From Bursaphelenchus xylophilus (Eukaryota > Nematoda > Chromadorea > Rhabditida > Aphelenchoididae): DNA of 64,000 nt. Below the pieces are notes generated by a model. It did not search any database. It was given only the letters and a program-made list of their open reading frames with translations, and was not told the DNA's origin. The DNA lies in the NCBI GenBank assembly GCA_904066235.2, contig CAJFCV020000004.1, forward strand, positions 4,898,001 to 4,962,000, read 5' to 3'. Shown here in pieces: positions 22,183-34,700 of the stretch. Numbering within the stretch: the first letter of the stretch is position 1; every line of letters starts with the position of its first letter. The position numbers and the translations under genes are program-made.

Positions 22183-25100
22183 CTTTTGCAAGCATTTCTT
22201 TTGGACTCGTTGGCGCCTAACGATGACATTTGGAGGTTTCTGTTTTCCTCAATTAATTACCCAATTCAGGCAGATCGGCGTTTATAAGATGAAAAAAAAA
22301 TATTTTTCCGAATCAAATTGTCCGTATGGAATCAAAACCAAGGTGAAATGACATTAAGACAAATCGGAATTACTCGAAAAAACTGCTTAAATGGTAGAGT
22401 TGGAAAGGAATTAATCGAACAAAGGCTGTTAATTAGACTCTAAATGTAATTGGAGGGCTTTCAAAGGGGCAGTGGCCCCTCAGATGTAATGGATAACATA
22501 AACTAATCGATAAAATCAAGTAAATATGACCTTTTTTGGAGGGCCGTTTAATGACCGTCGTCCTTTCGGCTGCCTGCAATTCCTTTGATGGGTACAGCTG
22601 CTTCTTGCCTTCTGGCATTTTTATTGCAAACCGTTTGTCTTCGCGGGTCAGATGTTTGGATTCAAAAGGGAAAGGTGGTGATAATTGCCGGTTGCACAAA
22701 GGACACGGTCTATTATAAGGTTATTTCCGGGATCTTGCAATTTACAGCGTGACGATACCGCTTTGGTTTTATCATTTTTCCATTTGCACAGCCTATCGGT
22801 TAAGGGAGGAAAGTTTGAGTGGTGGAGCCTATCGTTTTTAGAAATTCGGGGTCTCCTTCTACGGTACTATCATTTAGGTCCACATTTTTGTCAAGGTTTC
22901 ACCCACACGTAAGCTCCAAAGACTTCCCTGTTACATTGTTTCTCCATTTCCCCCATTGCTTTCCCCAACCTTGACCCAAAACAAAGAATCTCCATCCATC
23001 CCCCATTTGCCTTAATTTCCGGTGGATTTTTTTCAAAAACGCCGTCCTAAAAGTCGTGGCCCGCTTTCTCTTTGTGACTTTTGTATTTTGGGGATCGAAG
23101 GCGCCAGAATTAAAAGGAAGATGGGGAAGCCGGCTGCGAAAAGTGTTTTCGGACATCAGATCTTATGGATCAAAGCCAAAAAGTCCTGATCTGGTCGTGA
23201 AACGTTGCGTAGCCCTCGATCCACGAGTACTTTCATGATTTAAAACGCGTTGTTTTGCCCTGATATGACCAGAAAAGATGTTTGCGTAAGTGTGTTTCCG
23301 TCCTCTGGCCTCCTTGTTTGCTCTTCTTATCACTGATTTTTTAATTATTTGGCGTCATCGTCCCTAAATTTTGTTTTTTTTTGGATGATCTCCACAACTA
23401 ATATGCTAAATTTGGACGGTGAAGTCACGATTTTAAGCGACATTCCTCGAATGCCTGTACTAATTAGGATCCATAGTAAGGGAGTTATCTGTACTCATAT
23501 CGTCCATTTCCGGTTCTTCGAATTCGAAATTTAATCTTGGGGAACAAACAGTTTGGGAGGGGTTTTGTGATAGATAAGTAGTCAAACGATCAGTTGCGGG
23601 GGCCGGGCCTATTAGTAATTGTAAAAGAAAGATGTTATGACGTCTGGATTCATCCATCTTTGTGTATAATATTACTTATCAACTGTTTTGATTGCTTATT
23701 TACTGGTTTCCATTAATCAATTTTGATTGGTTTGGCTAAAAAAATTATGTTTTGGACTTTTACTCTGCCATTATCATGTTTCGAACATGTATAATATTGT
23801 TCTTTCCGTTTCCTGAAAGTTTTCTATCCGATATCCGCAAGGTTTTGGAAATGATTTGGAAATCCAAACTTTTGCATTTTAGATTTAGAGCTGTGGACTT
23901 CTCCTTTTTACTTACTTTTCACTTTTTTACTTTTCATTTTCCGTTTATCAGGTATTTATTAAGGTTTTATCTTGTAGCGCCTTATTTTGCCCTTAAATTT
24001 ACGTTATTTACCCTTCTTTGGGCATGACTCACAAACTTTCCTTTTAATCATCCGTTTTTTGAATAATGTTATTACTAGTCTTGTTAGGTCGGTCGCAACT
24101 CTTCTACCATCTATTTTGATCTTACAATCGTTTTTATAACAGTTCGTGGTGTACTTTTCCCATCGTCAGTTGTAATTCCACACCTCTTTTTCTTGGCTCC
24201 ATTTTACAACGATTGAGAACACCGGAAATCACATTGCATGTTTCAACATGCCCTCAAGGAATCTGTGTTTGATGACGGTATTAGAAAAGTGAGTAATCGA
24301 CCCAATCTGAACTTTTCCCTTCATTTTATCAACCTGTTGTAACCTTCAAAGGTTAATGTAAAATTAATGTAGCCCTAGGCTTAATGTCAGTTCCCCATTC
24401 TTAAGGTCGATTTCGAAATCTTCAAGGGTCCCTTAATCGATTAATTCCCTTTCTTTCCGCCAAAAGTTCGTTGCATTTGATTGCAATAAATTCTTTTAAC
24501 CCATTCCCAAATATCTCGGGCTTATCAGATCTTTACTGTACTCCTCTCTGATGGATTAACTCTTCAAATATTTTCTTTTGTTATCAATTGGAGAGTGATT
24601 CCTCTCTCAGCGATGGCTGTCAATCGCCCATTCTTCTCTTTTCCCATTTTTGGGGCTAAAATGAGAGAATTGGAACGGCGGAGCGATGGGAATTATGAAC
24701 ATCAGATTAGGTATTATACTCGTTGCAGACCTTTTGGAGAATTTTGGGGAGGCTTTGGATTTTTGGCGTTCCGTGCACTTTATATTGATTTTTTGCATTT
24801 AATTATTATTTGACCTACTATGTATAAAATAAAGACGCCATCTTTTTGTCTATATATGACCATAAATTTGCCACTATTTTGCTCGAATTGAAATTCTTGC
24901 AATCCTGAGATAACCAGTTCTTTTGTAATTTCAATTTCCCTATCACTAACTCCATTTCTCTGCGCTCTCTTCGCTCTGCATACTCTCTAAACCCGTTTGC
25001 CTTTCCACAATTTTTTGTCGATTGATTCGTCAATTGACTTCAGAAGCCAGAAACTGGTGGCGGCGGTTGGGAGAAGCTTTTTTCGTCGATAAATTTCCCT

Positions 25101-25680
25101 TGATTACAACGATTTTTGCGGTGTTCGGAGAAGATCGAGAAGTTCTTTTTTGATTTTGAGGGGGATCTCAGTTATTAGCTGGGAATTGTTAAAGCAGTAA
25201 TTCTTGTTTCTAAACGGTTTAAACTTTCAATGATTTTGCATTTTTTATTTTTTACAGTACCCGTTGAGTCGTTTTTTCTTTCATATTTTTGTGCCAAATT
25301 ACCCGCTGACTTCTGATTTTGAATAATTATTCGATTGCATAAGCCTAAATCTTTGTATTACGCAACAAAAGTTAATCTCCACGACCTTTTCAAGTCAAAT
25401 ATTTTTTTTAATTGGATATCCAATTTAACTTGCCGCCTTAAAGAGTAATTACCTTGTTTTTATCCTTTGCCTTGTTATAAAGTTGTACTATAACAGTGTA
25501 AACTTACTCTTTTGAATTCACGGATTGTAAAGAAGTATCGCGCGATGTCGGTTTTGTTTATCGGCTCTTTACACGACCATTATTTACCTTGTTGTTTAGC
25601 TCAATGACAATACTGTTTTAACAACCTCAAGATTACTAAAACTGCGCCCTTAAATTGTTCTTGAATACCTCAGTTAAATT
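22183..25680. other. Intergenic/upstream region of the lin-1-like gene
   Basis: About 3.5 kb with no supported coding exon. Its right end, up to 25680, is probably transcribed 5' untranslated sequence of the lin-1-like gene because a donor (GTAAGT) follows at 25681. Many short open frames are present on both strands with no start or splice context. Confidence 0.45.
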
Positions 25681-25721
25681 GTAAGTATTTTAATGTTTTT
25701 GCTTTATAATTTTTAATTTAG
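25681..25721 (+). other. Probable 5'-UTR intron of the lin-1-like gene
   Basis: GTAAGT at 25681 and TTTTTAATTTAG ending at 25721 bound a 41-base intron of the size typical here, 17 bases before the start codon. It implies a non-coding first exon upstream. Confidence 0.5.
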
Positions 25722-25738
25722 AAAGCTATTAAGATAGG

Positions 25739-28700
25739 ATGAGACAAAGCAGTTTCCACTGTATGGAAACCGACTCCCAGTCTGGAGGAGTTCATCCACC
25801 GTTGCAACGAACTCAAGACGTTCACACCCAGGGATGTATGAATGGACAGGAGCAGCAACAGATGAATGGATATTATGGTAGGTTTGGATTTATTTTAGGA
25901 TTTGTTTTGACATTATTCCATGCTCTGCTCTGAGCTTGTTAGGCAGTCACATTAGGGGTACCCTTTCGGCATCTTCTCCTTGATCCGGGTCATAGTTTCT
26001 ATTTAAAATTCGTCGTTGAGATTGTCCAATCCATCTAGTTCAAGTTGAATATTAGGGATTGTAGATCTTGAGCACACATGATCCATTCCCGATGACATTC
26101 TCGGATATCAGATCTAGCCTTTCCCTTTTTCGCTGCGGTCATTTTGAAAGGCTCTGATTAAACAAATAATATTCCCCCTCCCTTTTCGGATGGGGAAATC
26201 GCCGGCGGAATAAAATTTGAACAGCCTTCGTACTTTAAATGGCCACTGAATCTATTTTTGCCAAAAAAACTTTACGATCATCTCCCGACTTTTGTACACA
26301 CTGGGTGGGGGATGAGGAAACGGAGTTGGAGATGGGGTTGGAAGAGGGTTGGAGGAATGTTGGGGAAAGCATTGGCCAAGGGAAGTTTGGTTAGCCAAGG
26401 ATTATATCAAGAGTTACTGTAGAGGCCACAGCCATATTATCGAATATTTCCGACTTATTAATCGCCCTCCTTCCCCTGACCTCCGCCATTTTCAACTTCC
26501 AGGAACTCTAATTCAAGGTTATCCTTAATTTCTTCCCTTTTCTTGCGTAATATGTTCCCGCATTGGTCCCATATTGAGGATGCCTCTTTTTTGATCTCAT
26601 ACCGTCCCGGCTTTTGTAACGGCGGAGAGTTTTCTTCTTGTTTCAAGGCCAAAATATCGCCCAAATCACATTCTTCATTTGAGGTTGGAGACATCTTCCT
26701 TCTCTTATTGTATCGAGCATGAAAAGAGAATTGGCCGGTAATTTTGGTATTTGGGGGACAAAGAGGTCAAAGCGATCTTTACAATTTAAATGCCAGTGAG
26801 TTGGTTGTTTTCGCATGGTCGAGATAACTGTTTTCTGAGTTAATCTGAAATGCCTGTTTACGTAAGATGAGCGGCAATTTGTCCGTGCTTCTGTTTTCTT
26901 GCGTCATAAAGTATCATCGTTGACCCTTAATCCCATTTTTACGGTTCGTAACGGATCTCTGAGGAAGTGCCGCACTAATATATCATAGTCTCTCCGACAT
27001 CCGTAGTGCTTATCGTAGAGTCGGATAAACTTGAATTTCCTTGATCTCAGTCTATCAGCCAGGCCAGCCATCATATTTGTTTCAATTTTATTTGTCCAAT
27101 ACTTTACTGAGCCACCAAACTTTTGCGGATTACGGTACTTCCAACTAGTTCTTACTGCTAATATTTTCGTCCATTAAATCCCCATTATCGTCTGCAGAGA
27201 CGGCCATCCAAGAACCTTGAAGCAAAGGAGATCTGATTTATTACCATAAGATCGGAGGCCGTGACAAATGACATGTTTTGAGATCAGAGCAGATGACCTC
27301 TTTATGTCGCCTTTCTCGACCAACTGATATGGATTTAGAGATCATTAGAATATTAGAAATTCAGAGAAAGATGAAAACGCGGGAGGAACATGAGATTAGA
27401 GATCATTCGGAGCGAGGAGACCGGGGAAAATGGGCGGAGTCGGATTACGGTAGCAACTTAATTTACGACGGCGAGCGATGAATTCCGTTCCTGCCATGCG
27501 AGCTGTGATCCTTACCTTGATTTGCCCATATGTTTTGTCCTTTTTGTGGTGAGGTTAGTTAGTAATGTGCAATGTAATGTTTTTAACCGTAAATTCAAAT
27601 TTACTGCCCAAATTTGTTTTCCTTCCCCTTACCTGTTCCTGGCGCATCCTCCTTTGACTCATCGCGAACACGGTTTATTTGGGCATCTCACCCGTTTTAT
27701 GTTCGTCATATTCAAATTCGGTGCGCAAATTCGATTATTCACTTTTTTGGAGGCAAAAAAGATTTGTTTGAAACAAGAAAACATTGATGGTGAAATGTCA
27801 TAGTTCAACCATTACTCGAGTCTTGGCTGTGTTTGAATGCTATGATCAATTTTGTACCTGATATATCATGTCGCAGACTGCGTTACAAGGAAGTGTGATT
27901 TAATCTCATTAATGGCTCATAAACATTAAAAGGAGAGTGAAGGTCGCTGATTTGATCAACAAACTTTTATTCGTCCCCACTTATGCAATTTCGGTTATTT
28001 ATGTGTTTTTTATCGGGCTTCGGCAAGGGATTACGGTAGGGGTTATGAGCCGAGGACCATGCCAAAAGTCTCTGTTTGTCTAAGATATTGTACATCGTAT
28101 GTTGGACTTTTACCACGTCTGTCCTCCCTTATCCTAATAATGTCCCATTCCTTGGCCATAAACTCCCGAGACCTCTTGTTGAACCCATAAATCCCGTTTG
28201 TTGGAATGTCATCCGGTTCGTCTCGATATAATTTTATGACTTGGATATAAATAATTTTGGACAGGCCCTTATTGTAATGTCGATTAAACCAGGAGCGGAA
28301 TCGGGCCCAATATTTCCTGCAAATATTAATTTTGAATTTTTTGTTTTTTGTGTAAAGTCAGAGTCCGGATGTCACCCGATCTGATGACGTTCGGCGGCGC
28401 TCTTCTGGCCATAATTTGTTTTTGATTTGGTTTTAGCAGAATTTTCCCAGATTCACAAATCATTAAAACCGCCAGCGATGGGATCGTTTTTCGACTTTAA
28501 ACGGATTTATTACATGGCCCACAGAAGAATTCATATTTTAAACTCGAAAAAGGCAGATTTAATCACGTGAGAAAACACAAGTTTAAAGTGTAATATATAT
28601 TATTTCGGTTTTGCATCGGCGAAAGAGGGCTTCGTATTTTACCTACCATCTCTCCCCTTCCAGTTACAGTAATCTTGTTTGCCATCGATTTGTTTTTTTT

Positions 28701-31700
28701 TACAATCTGCCGCTGATCCCTTTGATATCCCCTGTCCTCGATCATCGCTGATCCACTCTCGTTTCTTTTTGTATTCTCGATTCCCGACCAGTCGTCTTTT
28801 CGAATTGGGTAATGGGAAGAATCAAAAAAAGATTATGGCCCCGTTGTAAATGTTTTGTCGGCCTTTGTCCAAATTTTTTGGCAGAAAAAGATGTCTCTAT
28901 ATTTTTTGAATTTTGTGTACTTTTTAAAATTTTACAGCCGTTTACAGCTACGAGCAGGTCCTTTTAAATAATGGACTTCCATATTTCTTGAATGTCCAGA
29001 TATGCAGATTACCGTAAAATAAAATAATCTCATAATTCCCTATTGTCTTTTTTCCTCGAAATCTGAAGTGGATTAAACGGAGGTCAGAGGTCAGAGAGGG
29101 CGAAGAGAGTGCGGGGATTGAGGAGGTTTAGAGATTTTAGGTTATTTGAGGGAAAAGGAAGCCTACGACCTCGATCTAATCTCTTCCTGAACTTGACTTT
29201 CTTAAGGACAAGCTGATCTAATGGGGGTTAATCGGTCGCTATTAGGAAGTGGAGAGCTTTCGAGGGGATTACTGTAGGACTGGCGATAAATACATGATCT
29301 TAGAAGATTTATTACGACACTGGCTCGGTCAGTTATCTTCGTTTTGAAGGCCATTTTTGGACTTCATTGCTTTGCAATAACAATTTCTCTAATCTTTATG
29401 CCAAGTCTTTAATCCGAGGCGATCTCCGAAGCCAAAATTCAAATTTTCACTGGTTTCGCTTTTCTTTTATTCTAAATAATTTTTGTTTTAAATGGCCGCC
29501 CCCGCTGGATCCCTTTTCTGAAGCCGACTTTTTTAAAAACAGAAATGTTTAGCGCCACTACAAAAGGAATTTCAAAGGAATTATGGATATCGAAATCCGC
29601 CAGCAGTCTAAATTAAGTTTTTTTTTGCTTTAATTTGGGATTTAATTCGAGTTAAACGGAAATATCCGAAAATTGAGATTTTCTGGATCAAAATTACTTG
29701 TGCTTTCTACCACTTTCACTCCTGTCATTTGAGGATAAAACAAATTTGTCCCGTATTTTAACCGTCATGTTTAGTTGCACAAGTTTTTTTCTCAAGTGTA
29801 CTTTTTGCGTCATGATTGCATTCGATCACTTAATGTTTTTCTAAAATTTTTAATATTATTCTTCCGCTTAATCCACCATCTCCCTCTTTCCCCCCGTCAC
29901 CACAATATTCTTTGATGATCCCTCTTTTTAACCTTGGCCTTCGGAATCAAAAAAATGGAAAACTTTTCAAACGGTGCGCGAATTCATGAAGTCGGAGCCT
30001 TCAAAAAGTGGCACCGCTTTGAATGCTCTTATAACAATACTTTCGGGACCGTAAAGGGAGTTATGAGCCTGCTGAAAGGTCTTTCTGTCTGCTATAATGT
30101 CCTCTACTACTGATTTGGTAATCGAGCATGGGTATCCGACACTTGTCTTAATTGAGGCCCATCTGTTCTTAATTTCTTTTGTCATTTGTGGGAAAAGCAG
30201 CGCCTCTTAAGGTCGAGGCTAACACCGGAAAACCACCGGATGCCCTCGAATCACGGCGGGAGTCCGAAAGCGATCATTTTGTTTTTAGACATTCGAATTT
30301 TAACTCTTCCTCCGAGTCGCCCCTTATTCCAGACAATATCTTTTTTGGCCTTTTAATGTCCTACAGTAGCAATTATTTACATTGTTCTCTTAGCCACAGT
30401 AATCTCGACTTGTTGTTTTGTCCCCAAATTAATCCATTTTATGCAAATGTTCGGCCAAGAACAAAACTCGGGCCTTTCTTTTGATTATGATTATTAATAC
30501 GTTTGACCTTACAGTAAATCCATGCGCCAAAAGTGTAAAAAGGCCGCAAATGGGATAAGAGGGATCTGTTTGGAGGGGGCGGGGATTTGGGAAATCCGAG
30601 ACGCTGAGGCCATTATGGGGAATTAAGGCGACACAACATGTTCGGAGGTTGTCGCTTGCAGTAAATAGGTCCTTTTACTGTAAGTTTTAATATTTAGTAA
30701 TCTTGGAATTTCATATTTGATATTATCTTTTGGAAATCCCACACTGTCTTCCTTGTCACCTCCACCGTAATCACCAGCATCGCTCAGATTCCGCGATCCA
30801 TATTTTCCCAAGTTTTTGAACCCGGAGGCGGATCTCCATCAAATTCCCGGGTGATAAACACCGTTTCCTTGAAACGATCAGCGTGGGATTGTGTCGCATT
30901 GCTGGTGGTAATGTAGATTGTCACCTTGAGGACTGCCCTTCGGACGCTCACTTTCCTCCGCTTATCGGCCGCATTAATCGCGCGTTCCCCGCGACACACG
31001 GAAGGAAAGGGCTGGAAGTTAGTGAAACAAAAATTTTGTCGAATTCCAAAAAAGGGCAACCCATCTTGGGAGTTGTTTTTTATCGCTCTGATAAGACTTT
31101 TGGTCATGTTTTGGGTTAATGACCGGGTCGGCGATCTGCAAGTGCGGTGTAAATGATGTCACTAATTCCGGGAAAGCCTATATTTGGTCATTATTTGATT
31201 GCCCTTTTATTACCAACCTACAATTCTTAAAACGGCGCTTTCTCTCCCCCATTCCAAGGCCTCCACAGTCTTGTCAATTGCAATTCTGTAGCCGCAAACC
31301 GGAAACTCGTTTCCCTCTCCGAATCGCGTAACACTATTTGCTGTCGTCGGAAGGTCAAGGCGGATGTCGACGTGCCTCGGTCGTTCTTCTTCCTTCCTGG
31401 CCTCGATAAATGGTCCTGGGCAGGTCCACAAATCACGGCCAAATGTCCCCGTTTATGGCATTTCGCGCATTTCACAATTGTCTGGACGTCTCTTCGATTC
31501 TTGCGTTCCCTATTCGGATCATTCCTTTCTTTGTTCTGGCTTTAAATTGCAATTTAAACGGGTGGGAATCTGCTGAAGGTGGCCGGAGACAAAGTTGGAT
31601 TCCCATTTTCGGATAATTTGGCGCCAAAAATACAGATTTTGAATTCGAATCCGTGGCCTCTCGATCCATTTGTTGTTCTTTTAAATTGCCTCCGGATGCC

Positions 31701-34700
31701 CGCACTTTAATGGGATTTAGTGGCCCGATCTGACCACATTATTGACCACGTGTGACCCATCTTTTGCTCCGATTTCTGACTTTTACGGCTTTTACTTTCC
31801 AAGCCGGAAGTTGATCTGATATTTGCATTCGAAAACAGATTTTGCCTGCTTGAAGATCAACATAATACTTTCCCTTGTTTATCCGTCATGGATGCCTTCC
31901 GTCTGATCTCCCACAAGTGCCGTTACATTGGCTTTTATGATCGAAGAACCTCCGGAAATTTGCATAATTCTTTTGAGTTTAATTTCCGCCGCAGAGAACG
32001 TTATGCCTTCTCAGGTATTCCTCGGGGGAATCCCGAAAAAAACTTTGAAGATTCCGCCTTTTATGGGCAATAATGACCGTCTTATACGAAATTCACCTTC
32101 AGACTTGTCTGTTTTTATAATAAATTTTCCACACACCTTCGAAACGAACTGCCTGAGGGAACACTGACCATCAAGGCTGATCCAATTAATTATGTGGAAG
32201 GGCCCTCCCTTTTGAGTACCTTGTCTCGTGGATTCTTCGAAAAGCCAAAACAGCGGGGACAACTGGCCCCTTCCTCCCTCTTGAAACATGTGACGATCGG
32301 GGCCGATCAGGGTCTTATCCCCTCAGGGGTTTTGCTTTGATTAGAGGGGCAAAGGACGGCCCGGCTTTTTTTTACAACTTTACTTTTTTGTTTACCGTTT
32401 TTACATCCAAATTTTGCGATGAAATGAGTCATAATGAGTGTGGGGCTTATCAGCTCGGCTCTTGCGTCTACGCTCTTATCAGACTGCTATTATTGTAACA
32501 CCTTAACTAAACCAAATCAATTAGATTTTGTCTTCACACGAATTCGGAACGCTGAAATCAAAAACGCTCTGTTATCTCTGGGGATTCTCGCAAGGTCCCC
32601 TTACTCTCGAGTGCGTCGCTTCATATGATCGCTCTGAGGTTTTCCGGGTACCCATCTCACCTGTCATTCCATCGACGGAACGACCCATTCATCGATTGAA
32701 TTTGGTTCTTATCAGCGCTTTACGGGTTGATAAGCTGTTTTTTGGATTCGAATATTTCCAAACTAAGATGATGAATATAATACTAGATATTGATAAGACC
32801 TCAAAAGGGTCATTTCATCACTTTCGGTTTTGATGCCTGAGGGTCTGGAGAGTGTTAGTGAACGATCAACGGGTTTCGAAAAGGATTATGGATTCAGATT
32901 TGTGTTTTTTCGGTGAAAATCATTCCAAATTATTCGAATGCTCTCTACTCTCACATTTTTTGACTGTTTCCGCCAAGTTTCTGACAACGTGTTGTCTTGG
33001 TGTATTCAAATTAAGACCTTGGCATTTCCTTGGCCATCTCTACCTGGCACGTTCCAATTTACAAAAAAAAGTACAGTAATCGGAAAGGCTGCGCACTTTT
33101 TGCCCTTTCTTCGGGAGTTTCTTTTTTGTCCTCATCGCCATTCTCTCGCGCATCCAAAACAGCGACGGTCGGGAGGCGTTTCGCCCTTTCGGCGGGTCAA
33201 ATGTCTTGGCCAAGTCATCGAGCAGGAACACCGTTGAGTCGGATGACTTATGGGGGAGGAAGGAAGAGGGCGGATACCGTAGTTTGACGGATTCATTTTT
33301 GCAGCGAATAATAGCTGCTCTAATCAGTGTTGTAGCACCAAAATGTACGTGATTCTGGTTGGAATCCTCGATGTTTTTTGGCCATGTTTTTATGCCGTGT
33401 TTGGTTCTTCCTTTATCCCTTCCTCGTCTGTTCCGAAACTCCCAAATGTAAGATCCAGATAAGCCAGGACTTCCTTTCGTTCCTCCTTTTTCCGAACAGA
33501 TACCCACTTTGCATAAATTTCAAACAATCTTTTGTCACGTTTGGACAATAAGCCATGGAATTTGCGCGAGAACGGGATCGGAAAGAATAGGAAAAGGCCG
33601 GGACATTGTTCTGGACGAAAGGAAGGGCTTGGCCAGACGAAACCCGTTTCAGGGTACCCCCAAATACAGTAGACGGGCCCTCGATTAACCGGATCCGAAC
33701 ATGTTGCTTGAATCCACGTCCATTCTGTAGTCAAATTAAACATTTACTTTCCACTTTCCCTCCGTCGACGGCAGCGCCCATTTTCTGGTTAATTTTCACT
33801 TTTTTCCGATTTCTTGTTTTTTTGCGGATCGCAGCGCATCCTCAAATTAACGTGCCATCCTCGCCCGGAGGCAAAAAACGTGTGGTTGGAACATCTTTCG
33901 TCGCGGATTTAAGGATAGATTAACGGTAATTAGAGAGCCTTGTTGAAAGGTGACCACGGCTCTGATCATTCATCAAATATTTTTATTTCTGACTTCATTT
34001 CTACATTGATTACTACCTGAATTTTAAAAAAAAACAAGTTTTGTGGCGTTCCAAACTGTTTTCGAAGGCAGGCTTGATAACCGAAACCCTGAGGTTGTGG
34101 GCGCGTGATTGGGAGATTAGGCCCGGCTTAGGCCACCATTTCCCCCCAGGGCCCGGTGTTTACGGCATTCACGAAGTTATCTAATCTGGACGTCGATTCA
34201 GCGCCAATTAGGGATTACAGACTTAAACTGTGCACCTCCTCTCATCTCAAGGGCACTGTAGCGCCGCTCAAGACGATGAGATAATGGCGATGCCGTTCCT
34301 CATCCAACTTTCGTTTATTTTCTAGCCGGAATCCCCGCTCCGAGTCAGGAGAAGAGCAGAATCCTCCTCTTCTGGAGTTCAGAAGCATCACTTTCGGCTT
34401 GTTTTCACTTCTTCCGAAGCGCCAGCGACGAAACAAGATGCGTCGCGAGGGGCAAGGTAACGGATTCGGTGGCTAAGTGAGTGCGATTTGAAGGGGTTCG
34501 TCGCCGATCGTGGAGTGGCGCATCCTCAATTTGCTACAATGGCATCCGAACTCGTCTTCCTCATTATCGGCTCCTTTTGTGAGGAAGAAGGGAAGGCTCG
34601 GGAGGCGGATGCGCGGATCTTCTTCGCCGCGACGATGACAGCCTTCTGTTGTCGCAGTTATTGTCTCACTTTCACTTGTTTGCCGATGGATCTGCCGGTT

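Noticed and set aside
31430..31475. CCHC zinc knuckle as proof of a retroelement
   Set aside because: The spacing fits, but the frame is short, no reverse transcriptase or protease is nearby and no long terminal repeats were seen; kept only as a weak lead.
31928..32167. VFLGGIP resembling an RNA-recognition motif start on the plus strand
   Set aside because: The following sequence does not continue as an RRM and the opposite strand is equally open.
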